Of a stretch of DNA of 7,352 nt, positions 1-4,619 are shown one piece after another. A model generated the notes under the pieces. It ran no database searches. It had not been told where the DNA came from and saw only the letters and a program-made list of their open reading frames with translations. Each line of letters opens with the position of its first letter. The stretch's first letter is position 1. The position numbers and the translations under genes were made by a program. Location: the NCBI GenBank assembly GCA_023269865.1, contig JAGDWR010000066.1, positions 1-7,352 on the forward strand. Reading direction: 5' to 3'. Source of the DNA: Candidatus Methanodesulfokora sp. (GTDB lineage: Archaea > Korarchaeota > Korarchaeia > Korarchaeales > Korarchaeaceae).

Positions 1-1
1 A

Positions 2-640
2 ATTCCAGGTGGGAAATTTCTATACACAGTGACTTACAGAGGGGTCAGCTACTCCATCTTCCTCTCTGGAAACGACACCTATGTGGTACTTTGGGACTCA
101 AAAGGTGTAAAGGGAAAAGAGAAGGCTGACTTAGTCCTTGTTAAAGAGATAAAAGAGGAAAAAGTAGTGCATAGGGCTGAGGACAACTCCTCCCTCATTG
201 TCTACGGATCTGTTGGGAGGACCTACTTGATAAAATCCAGCTTGATACCCAAGGATCTCCAGAGCTACAACTACGTCCATGAGGGGGAGGCATACCTGAA
301 GTGGTACTACCCAGTTGGGGTGTGGAAGGCAACTAATCACGCGAAGGGCATATGGTACATATTGTATGGAATTGCGATAACAAATGCAGCGGATCTCTCA
401 TATCAGGAGAGCGCGGTCGGAGTGACCTGCTGCAAGTCATACCACTACATCAATGGTGTTGGAACAGTGGCATCACAGGTGAGGCATGATACTCACCACA
501 TGCTCTGTGTTTGGAACATATTTGGAGTTCTGTCAAGACACTGCGACATGTACGTCTGGTATGTCGTGGATGTCTGGCTTAACACTAGTCCAGAGGGGCA
601 TGGAAGCGACAATGGCTCATTTGGATGCAGCTGCCCCTAA
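2..640 (+). CDS. C-terminal part of a protein of unknown function, Cys/His-rich at its end (5' end cut by window)
   Basis: The reading frame is open from the left edge to a TAA at 638-640, so this is the 3' part of a longer gene. An in-frame GTG at 29 exists, but no TATA box or well-spaced Shine-Dalgarno precedes it, so I do not take it as the start. I do not recognise the family. Counting from the codon at 29, the first 110 residues alternate hydrophobic and polar residues, like a beta-rich domain. The last 70 residues are rich in aromatics, His and Cys, with Cys at about 134, 135, 160, 172, 200 and 202 and a C-terminal CSC. No clear membrane helix is visible. Disulfides in an extracytoplasmic protein or a bound metal are both possible; I infer neither firmly. 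The stop overlaps the stop of the convergent gene at 637-858 by two bases. Confidence 0.6.
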   Translation: MPGGKFLYTVTYRGVSYSIFLSGNDTYVVLWDSKGVKGKEKADLVLVKEIKEEKVVHRAEDNSSLIVYGSVGRTYLIKSSLIPKDLQSYNYVHEGEAYLKWYYPVGVWKATNHAKGIWYILYGIAITNAADLSYQESAVGVTCCKSYHYINGVGTVASQVRHDTHHMLCVWNIFGVLSRHCDMYVWYVVDVWLNTSPEGHGSDNGSFGCSCP

Positions 641-858
641 ACGTACAGCTCTACCTCTTTCCCTCTTTTCCTCCTCCTCAGGATCTCATTTACAATTGCT
701 AGGAATTCATCCCTGCTTATCAATCCCATCTCAATTGCCTCATCGCAGCTTAAACCAGTCCTCCTCTCTATCTCTCTGTCTATCTCAAGCCTGTCCTCGT
801 GAGTTGTCATATCATAAAGCCTCATCTCCCTGAGGAGTAGGCGGACCATTCTGCTCAT
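637..858 (-). CDS. Small charged protein of unknown function, 73 aa
   Basis: This is a short minus-strand gene starting MSRMVRLLLREMRLYD and ending in a TAG at 637-639. I do not recognise the family. The protein is highly charged and predicted largely helical, with a basic stretch RRRKRGKE near the C-terminus and one Cys (in TGLSCDEA). The segment around DEAIEMGLISRDEFLAIV reads like a small helix-loop-helix. Support for it being real comes from a TATA-like TTTTAAATTTT at 880-890, centred about 26 bases before the ATG at 858. That is the expected geometry for a leaderless archaeal transcript. The start lies 32 bases beyond the stop of the asparaginase gene on the same strand, so it could also be co-transcribed. 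A second in-frame ATG at residue 4 is a less likely start. Its stop overlaps the convergent gene's stop. Confidence 0.6.
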   Translation of the reverse strand: MSRMVRLLLREMRLYDMTTHEDRLEIDREIERRTGLSCDEAIEMGLISRDEFLAIVNEILRRRKRGKEVELYV

Positions 859-879
859 ATGCTAAAGTGAATTTCCGCC

Positions 880-890
880 TTTTAAATTTT
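880..890 (-). promoter_or_regulatory. TATA-like box of the small gene 637-858
   Basis: The AT-only palindromic run TTTTAAATTTT is centred about 26 bases upstream of the ATG at 858. That places the predicted transcript start at or next to the ATG (leaderless). It lies between the asparaginase stop and the small gene and touches the last codons of the asparaginase gene. The call rests on position and composition only. Confidence 0.45.
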
Positions 891-1802
891 TCAGAGATCC
901 ACGACAACAGGCCTCTTCATGTCGCTCCTCATCCATCCCCTTCTCATCCCAGCCGTGTTGTAATCAACCCCTATCCTGTAGTTTCTGTCCACCACTATAA
1001 CTCCAGCTATCCCCCTTCCGAATTCAGAACTTGTTTTTGCTATTAGAGCTCTTGCTATCTCATCTGCCTTCATCCCCATCTCAGCCATCACGCTGGCCCT
1101 TATCCCAAATCCCATCTTTATTATGTACTCTCCTATTCCAGTTGCTGAGATTGCCACTCTCTCATCAGCATAAGTTCCAGCTCCTATCACTGCTGAGTCA
1201 CCTATCCTCCCTGGAAGCTTAAGCCAAACTCCTCCTGTTGATGTTGCTGCTGCAAGCTCCCTTTTTGAATCAATTGCCACAGCCCCAACTGTTCCATGAA
1301 TTAACTCAGGATATCTGTCCAACAGATCTTTGTTCAACTTGTAATACCACTCCTTTCTATTAAAAACTTCCATCAACTTCCTGTATCTCTCCATCTTCTC
1401 CTCTGTTATGAAGTTTGATGTCTCAAGCCCCATTTTAATTGCAAATCTCTCAGCAAACTCCCCGGATAAGATGACATGATCTGTCAACTCCATTACCTTT
1501 CTTGCTGCTTTTATTGGATTTTTTATCCTCTTCACGCATGCAACAGCACCAGCTCTTCCTCCGGACATTATTGCTGCGTCCATCTCAACCTCCCCAGCTA
1601 TGTTTAGGCAGGAGCCAGAACCCGCGTTGAACAACCCGCTATCCTCCATCACCAAAACAGCTTTCTCCACTGCATCCAAGGCGCTTCCGCCTGATGCCAA
1701 TACTTCAGCACCTGATTTAACTGCCTCTAGCAGGACTTCATGCTCCCTCTCGGATGTGGATGTTATCTGACCAGCTCCTCCATGTATCACTATGGCCCAC
1801 AT
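891..1802 (-). CDS. Isoaspartyl peptidase / L-asparaginase, plant-type Ntn hydrolase
   Basis: Enzymes of this family hydrolyse isoaspartyl dipeptides and L-asparagine. They are cytoplasmic and self-cleave into alpha and beta subunits, the new N-terminal Thr of beta being the nucleophile. Visible motifs, numbered from the ATG at 1802: HGGAG (7-11), NAGSGS, EMDAAIMSG, the autocleavage site HGTVGAVA with nucleophile T171, ATSTGG, GRIGDSAVIGAGTYAD and ATGIGE. Cleavage would give an alpha chain of about 170 and a beta chain of about 133 residues; the total of 303 is normal for the family. I chose 1802 because family members begin just before HGGAG and an AGGAG lies 4 bases upstream. An in-frame ATG at 1838 would add 12 residues (MNNFNFPFPRRR) and sits at the leaderless distance from the TATA box at 1862-1867, so it may be used instead, or that TATA may give a leader of about 36 bases. 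The gene diverges from vapBC. Confidence 0.93.
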   Translation of the reverse strand: MWAIVIHGGAGQITSTSEREHEVLLEAVKSGAEVLASGGSALDAVEKAVLVMEDSGLFNAGSGSCLNIAGEVEMDAAIMSGGRAGAVACVKRIKNPIKAARKVMELTDHVILSGEFAERFAIKMGLETSNFITEEKMERYRKLMEVFNRKEWYYKLNKDLLDRYPELIHGTVGAVAIDSKRELAAATSTGGVWLKLPGRIGDSAVIGAGTYADERVAISATGIGEYIIKMGFGIRASVMAEMGMKADEIARALIAKTSSEFGRGIAGVIVVDRNYRIGVDYNTAGMRRGWMRSDMKRPVVVDL

Positions 1803-1859
1803 ACGTCTCCTGGGAAAGGGAAAGTTAAAATTATTCATAGCTGACGGAAGGTGGATATG

Positions 1860-1868
1860 TTTATATAC
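1860..1868. promoter_or_regulatory. TATA element probably shared by the divergent asparaginase and vapBC genes
   Basis: TTTATATAC (plus strand) reads as GTATATAAA on the minus strand, TATA-like both ways. The TATATA core at 1862-1867 is centred at 1864.5. That is 25.5 bases from the vapB ATG at 1890 and 26.5 bases from the outermost asparaginase ATG at 1838. No other TATA-like element of similar quality lies between the two genes. One symmetrical element may therefore serve both directions, with transcripts starting at or near each ATG. Confidence 0.55.
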
Positions 1869-1883
1869 TACCTTTATGGTAGT
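1867..1883. promoter_or_regulatory. Perfect inverted repeat, candidate VapB operator
   Basis: ACTACC (1867-1872), a 5-base spacer TTTAT, and GGTAGT (1878-1883) form a perfect 6-bp dyad. It sits between the shared TATA box and the vapB start, touching the edge of the TATA core. Ring-like dimers of ribbon-helix-helix antitoxins commonly bind such short dyads and repress their own promoter. Binding by this VapB is inferred from position and symmetry only. Confidence 0.45.
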
Positions 1884-1889
1884 CCTTAT

Positions 1890-2117
1890 ATGGGCTACAT
1901 AACTGTGTCCACAAAGGTGAGGAGGAGCCTCGTGGAGAAAGCAAGAAAGTATGGGATAAACTTGAGCGAACTCATGAGGAAGGCAATTGAGGATGAGGTG
2001 AGGAAAAGGGAGATAGAATGGGCTTTAACTGTGATGGATGAGATATCCAGTAAGGCAAAGCTGGACAAACCATCTAAGGAGCTGATAAGGGAGTTCAGGG
2101 ATTCAAGGGCGAGATGA
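1890..2117 (+). CDS. vapB: VapB-type antitoxin, ribbon-helix-helix DNA-binding protein, 75 aa
   Basis: This is the antitoxin partner of the PIN-domain toxin encoded one base downstream. From the ATG at 1890, residues 3-8 (YITVST) form a strand, about 10-21 a first helix and 26-40 a second helix (NLSELMRKAIEDEVRK). This is the ribbon-helix-helix layout in which the strands pair to contact DNA. The charged tail from about 41 (EIEWALTVMDEISSKA and beyond) is the part expected to wrap and inhibit VapC. The frame is open back to a GTG at 1851, but that would add 13 residues without family likeness. The ATG at 1890 lies 25.5 bases from the TATA centre, as for a leaderless mRNA. The stop TGA at 2115-2117 is one base from the vapC ATG, so translation is probably coupled. 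A dyad just upstream of the start suggests autorepression. Confidence 0.82.
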   Translation: MGYITVSTKVRRSLVEKARKYGINLSELMRKAIEDEVRKREIEWALTVMDEISSKAKLDKPSKELIREFRDSRAR

Positions 2118-2118
2118 G

Positions 2119-2532
2119 ATGAGAGTTGTGATAGATTCCAGCGCTGCTGCCAAGTGGTACTTGACAGAGGATGAATCTGAGGAGATGAAGCTCCTAAGAG
2201 GTGAAATTTTAGCTGGTAGAGTTGAAGCTCACGTTCCAAGCTTGTTTTTTGTGGAGCTAGCAAATCTTTTGAGATATGCGAGGGGGCTGAGCTCAGATGA
2301 TGTGATAAATGGCGTTAGGGCAGCGATGAGCATAGGGCTCGTTGTCCACAATTTCGATGAGGTTTTGGATAAAGCTGTTGAAATTGCTTTCAGAAACAAC
2401 TTGACAATATATGACTCTGTATATGCTGCTTTAGCTGAAATACTCGACGCAACACTCCTCACGTATGATGAAAAACTCTTGGAAAACATAAAGAAATCTG
2501 CTAGAGCTAAAGATTTGCTCAAGCAAATTTAG
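2119..2532 (+). CDS. vapC: VapC-type toxin, PIN-domain ribonuclease, 137 aa
   Basis: VapC toxins are Mg2+-dependent endoribonucleases that cut RNA (tRNA or rRNA in studied cases) unless held by VapB. The four acidic PIN-domain positions can be read off: D6 in VVIDSSAAAKW, E46 in VPSLFFVELANLL, D99 in LTIYDSVYAALAE and D117 in ATLLTYDEKLL. All are intact, so the nuclease should be active. Length is usual for the family, and the DSSAAAKWYL start is typical of archaeal VapC. The ATG follows the vapB stop by one base; the sequence before it (GGGCGAGATGAG) offers only a weak Shine-Dalgarno, consistent with coupling to vapB. After the TAG at 2530-2532, the T-run at 2541-2545 could end the transcript while also forming part of the next TATA box. 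The RNA target cannot be told from sequence. Confidence 0.92.
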   Translation: MRVVIDSSAAAKWYLTEDESEEMKLLRGEILAGRVEAHVPSLFFVELANLLRYARGLSSDDVINGVRAAMSIGLVVHNFDEVLDKAVEIAFRNNLTIYDSVYAALAEILDATLLTYDEKLLENIKKSARAKDLLKQI

Positions 2533-2542
2533 CATTCAACTT

Positions 2543-2552
2543 TTTATATAAA
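2543..2552 (+). promoter_or_regulatory. TATA box of the gene at 2570
   Basis: TTTATATAAA is a near-ideal archaeal TATA box. Its centre at 2547.5 is 22.5 bases from the ATG at 2570 and 28.5 from a second in-frame ATG at 2576, so a leaderless start at one of these is expected. The preceding T-run (2541-2545) may double as the vapBC terminator. Confidence 0.6.
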
Positions 2553-2569
2553 ATTTGGATTCAGCTATC

Positions 2570-2860
2570 ATGCTCATGATCTTCAATCCAAAGGAGGAGA
2601 AGTGGAGAAACATCATCAAAGAGCTGGTAAATGACCTTCAGGAATCACTAAAGGACAATCTTGATGGGATAATAGCCCTTCCAAGGGAGGAGGATGAGGT
2701 ATATGGGAGCAATGTCCTCATATTGGTGAAGGACGACAGCTTGGATACAGCGAGGAGGATATCCAAGATAATAGGAAAGTATGGTTACTCGGTCCTGCCC
2801 ATGATAGCTACGAAATACGATGGCGAGCTCGTGAGCTCCTTCATGAAGAGAGCAGTTTAA
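2570..2860 (+). CDS. Small protein resembling a degenerate minimal nucleotidyltransferase, 96 aa
   Basis: The frame extends to a TTG at 2555. I place the start at the ATG at 2570 because the TATA box at 2543-2552 leaves too little room for the TTG. The protein has an N-terminal helix (EKWRNIIKELVNDLQESL), a strand at about 33-37 (GIIALP), another at 47-54 (SNVLILVK), then a helix and a last strand near GYSVLPMIAT. This order matches minimal nucleotidyltransferases (MNT/NTP_transf_2). However, the family's GSxxRG loop is replaced by LPREED, and the DxD-type acids before the second strand are missing (YGSNVLIL). If related, it is probably catalytically dead. It has its own promoter and is not clearly tied to vapBC. 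The similarity is a by-eye impression; a new small family is equally possible. Confidence 0.65.
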   Translation: MLMIFNPKEEKWRNIIKELVNDLQESLKDNLDGIIALPREEDEVYGSNVLILVKDDSLDTARRISKIIGKYGYSVLPMIATKYDGELVSSFMKRAV

Positions 2861-2882
2861 AGCTCACTTGGGCTACGTCCAC

Positions 2883-2887
2883 TTTTT
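2883..2887 (+). terminator. Possible T-run terminator after the 2570-2860 gene
   Basis: A run of five T lies 22 bases after the TAA at 2858-2860. Archaeal termination often needs only a U-run. A 7-bp inverted repeat (GTGAGCT at 2831-2837 and AGCTCAC at 2861-2867) lies upstream, but its 23-base loop and distance from the T-run make it weak support. Confidence 0.25.
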
Positions 2888-2892
2888 AACGT

Positions 2893-2922
2893 ATAAGTTT
2901 TGAATAAGTTTCAGAGAAGTTT
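2893..2922 (+). repeat. Three tandem octamers with 11-bp period upstream of the ATPase gene
   Basis: ATAAGTTT at 2893-2900, ATAAGTTT at 2904-2911 and AGAAGTTT at 2915-2922 start exactly 11 bases apart, about one helical turn. A weaker copy, ATAATTTC, begins at 2925. They lie in the only sizeable intergenic gap (2861-2971) and run into the TATA-like TTTTAATA at 2920-2927. The phasing suggests a cooperatively bound regulator site, but this is inference. Confidence 0.5.
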
Positions 2923-2927
2923 TAATA
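2920..2927 (+). promoter_or_regulatory. TATA-like box of the ATPase operon (two candidates)
   Basis: TTTTAATA at 2920-2927 would start a transcript near 2949, giving a short leader that contains the GGAGG at 2957-2961. A second candidate, TTTTAAT at 2940-2946, is centred 29 bases from the GTG at 2972 and would give a nearly leaderless mRNA. I cannot decide between them from sequence. Confidence 0.4.
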
Positions 2928-2956
2928 ATTTCCCACCTCTTTTAATGCTGATAAGC

Positions 2957-2961
2957 GGAGG
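2957..2961 (+). promoter_or_regulatory. Shine-Dalgarno GGAGG of the ATPase gene
   Basis: GGAGG stands 10 bases before the GTG start at 2972 and supports that start. It also lies inside a 6-codon ORF, ATG at 2945 to TGA at 2965. Confidence 0.5.
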
Positions 2962-2971
2962 ATGAAGAACT

Positions 2972-3946
2972 GTGATAACATCCATATCCGTGGAGAATTT
3001 CAGGGGAATTAAAAGCGGGAGGATAGAAGGTCTTACTGACATAAACATCTTAATAGGCGCAAATGGTGCTGGGAAATCCACCCTGCTGGAGGCTGTCTAT
3101 CTTGCATCAGCTTGGGCTGAGCCCGAAGATAGAATAAGAAACAGCATAAAATTCGACGTTTTGGTCAGGAGGAGGTCTCAGAGAGGGAATTGGAGCGATT
3201 TTAGAAAATTTTTATGGTATGGAATGGATATAAGCAAAAATATAAATATATCATTAAGTTTTAAATCAGGTAAAGCAACAGAATTCAAAATACCTCATAA
3301 GAGTGGCTCCTTTCCGGAAGATGTTATTTTTCTTAAAATCAATAGTGAATATGTATGTCCTAGAGGCCATCCTATCGAAGAAGAAGGTATAACGTTGGGT
3401 ATGACATTCGATGTTCGAGAGATTTATAGAACTGAAGAAATGAAATTTCTAAAAGGAACAGAGTTAATCGATAATATGTTATACTACAATTTTGAACTGA
3501 TTGAGAGGAACGTTTGGCCTATAATATATGGAAAAAGATTAGATAGAAAACTAATAGAATTCCTAAAAGAGGGATACGAACCAGATGCGGACTCGCTTAC
3601 ATATATCCCAATTACTTATACCGCGTATGCGTTGATGGTGGGTCTCTCCCAGACTGCTGTAAGAATTGATGACCTAGGTGATGGTGCCAGAACTTCTCTA
3701 GCTATCACCTCAATCCTCTTAACAATGGAAAATTCAGTCGCCCTCGTAGAGGATCCGGAGATCCACCAACATCCAGCTGGTTTGGAGAGACTTCTTAGCT
3801 GTGTATTAGAGGCTGCCAAAAGCAATAATATTCAACTTTTCATAACAACTCAAAGCCTCGATTTAATAAGGATTCTCCTCTCTTTTTATCCCTCCAACTG
3901 CAAGATCTTTGCCTTAAAAAGGAGTCCTGATGGGATCCTTAAATAA
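2972..3946 (+). CDS. AAA ATPase of the SMC/ABC-like (OLD/AAA_21-type) class, interrupted by an in-frame TAA
   Basis: The protein opens with the class hallmark ISVENFRGIKS. Walker A is GANGAGKST (29-37). A long variable middle follows, then an ABC-like signature DDLGDGARTS (LGDGAR at 235-240). Walker B is VALVEDPEIHQHP, with E260, D261 and E263. The H-loop region FITTQSLDLI has Gln 294 where many relatives have His. Such ATPases dimerise around ATP and power OLD, PARIS and similar nuclease systems, or act in repair. The GTG start has a GGAGG 10 bases upstream. The TAA at 3944-3946 comes early. The same frame continues for 30 sense codons to a TGA at 4037-4039, reading REFALDEIEDLF and then KIDIRKITEELW, which looks like the family's normal C-terminal helix. 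The product seen here is 324 aa; the intact one would be about 354. The middle (3181-3480) is AT-rich, about 31% GC by hand count, suggesting transfer or relaxed selection. It forms an operon with the gene at 4026. Confidence 0.85.
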   Translation: MITSISVENFRGIKSGRIEGLTDINILIGANGAGKSTLLEAVYLASAWAEPEDRIRNSIKFDVLVRRRSQRGNWSDFRKFLWYGMDISKNINISLSFKSGKATEFKIPHKSGSFPEDVIFLKINSEYVCPRGHPIEEEGITLGMTFDVREIYRTEEMKFLKGTELIDNMLYYNFELIERNVWPIIYGKRLDRKLIEFLKEGYEPDADSLTYIPITYTAYALMVGLSQTAVRIDDLGDGARTSLAITSILLTMENSVALVEDPEIHQHPAGLERLLSCVLEAAKSNNIQLFITTQSLDLIRILLSFYPSNCKIFALKRSPDGILK

Positions 3947-4039
3947 AGAGAGTTCGCATTAGATGAGATAGAGGATCTCTTCGAATCCAAAATAGATATA
4001 AGAAAGATCACGGAGGAGCTCTGGCTTGAAGCTAGTTGA
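3944..4039 (+). pseudogene. In-frame stop and orphaned C-terminal tail of the ATPase
   Basis: After the TAA at 3944-3946 the ATPase frame stays open for 30 codons, ending in TGA at 4037-4039. The tail is charged and helical (ALDEIEDLFES, IDIRKITEELW), and its IDIR motif resembles the usual end of this ATPase class. It ends 14 bases inside the next gene (TTG at 4026), and that gene's Shine-Dalgarno (4012-4018) lies within the tail. This is the expected layout of an intact coupled operon. The break is therefore probably one base change in a sense codon, a sequencing error, or a read-through site. Confidence 0.6.
4012..4018 (+). promoter_or_regulatory. Shine-Dalgarno deciding the TTG start at 4026
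   Basis: GGAGGAG lies 7 bases before a TTG at 4026-4028, a strong match to the archaeal 16S 3' end at good spacing. It supports the TTG as the start although no ATG is present nearby in frame. It is embedded in the ATPase tail, implying coupling with upstream translation. Confidence 0.65.
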
Positions 4040-4610
4040 GGCATCCAGGACTGAAGTGCATGCATACGTAATTTTCGGCGATGGGCAGATGGATGAGAGG
4101 ATATTCAGTGCAATTGCCTCCAAGTTTGACCACGAGATAACTGTTTCCAATCCCCTCTCTGCTCATAAAACGGGACTTTCTGCAGCCTTTAAGGCTGTGA
4201 CAGAGCTCGCAGAGAGGGTAAGACCATCCTTTAACTATTTAATAATTATCGATCAGGAGCATGTAAGAGGAGAAGAGTTAAAGAGACTTGCGGGTGAATA
4301 TGGATTTGAGCTACAGAATTTTACAAAGATTAACGACTTCGCGTATAAGCTGAGAGCTAGAAGAGGCGGTAAAATAGCTAACATCTATATTGCAGTGAAT
4401 GGCTTCGAGAGAGGGATTGAGGAGAACATCGTTAAGCTGATAGAAAAGCTCTATGGGGAGAAACTAGAGGCCTCAAAGAGGGATATTAGGAGATGGCTGA
4501 GGAGTAAAAATAAAAGCGATAGGGAGCTAATAGAGAGCTTTAGCAGGGAATTGCTCGAAGAGACATTTCCTGGAATTGTGGCTGTCATCAAGAGTCTCGT
4601 TAAAAGCTGA
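4026..4610 (+). CDS. Possible divergent TOPRIM-fold partner of the AAA ATPase, 194 aa
   Basis: I do not recognise a named family, but the outline is that of a TOPRIM domain. Strand 1 plus loop, YVIFGDGQMDERIF (14-27), parallels the usual vvvEGxxDexxl pattern with Asp 19 in the Glu place and D23. A later hydrophobic strand ends in acids, YLIIIDQEH (71-79), where D76 and E78 parallel the DxD metal site. A linking helix (AAFKAVTELAERV) lies between. The C-terminal half is helical and basic (KRDIRRWLRSKNKS). If correct, it would be a metal-dependent nuclease or regulator driven by the upstream ATPase, as in two-gene OLD-like or PARIS-type (ATPase plus TOPRIM) defence systems. The start is TTG at 4026 with GGAGGAG 7 bases upstream. 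The gene ends 9 bases from the convergent tldE stop. It appears intact, unlike the ATPase. An unrelated Rossmann-like fold is the main alternative. Confidence 0.75.
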   Translation: MKLVEASRTEVHAYVIFGDGQMDERIFSAIASKFDHEITVSNPLSAHKTGLSAAFKAVTELAERVRPSFNYLIIIDQEHVRGEELKRLAGEYGFELQNFTKINDFAYKLRARRGGKIANIYIAVNGFERGIEENIVKLIEKLYGEKLEASKRDIRRWLRSKNKSDRELIESFSRELLEETFPGIVAVIKSLVKS

Positions 4611-4619
4611 TCATTTGAA

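Noticed and set aside
1851..1889. Extended VapB start at GTG 1851
   Set aside because: It would place the TATA box and the dyad inside the coding region and adds residues unlike the family N-terminus.
1895..2263. Open frame of about 120 codons on the minus strand across vapB and vapC
   Set aside because: It is antisense to two well-supported genes, has a Ser/Leu-rich composition typical of a shadow frame and no promoter.
2824..2867. GAGCTC-GT-GAGCTC in the end of the 2570-2860 gene and a GTGAGCT/AGCTCAC inverted repeat across its stop as a hairpin terminator
   Set aside because: The 23-base loop and a T-run 15 bases further away make a functional hairpin terminator unlikely, and the doubled site is within coding sequence.
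3944..3946. Stop recoded as selenocysteine or pyrrolysine
   Set aside because: Those use UGA and UAG; this stop is UAA and no special RNA element is evident.
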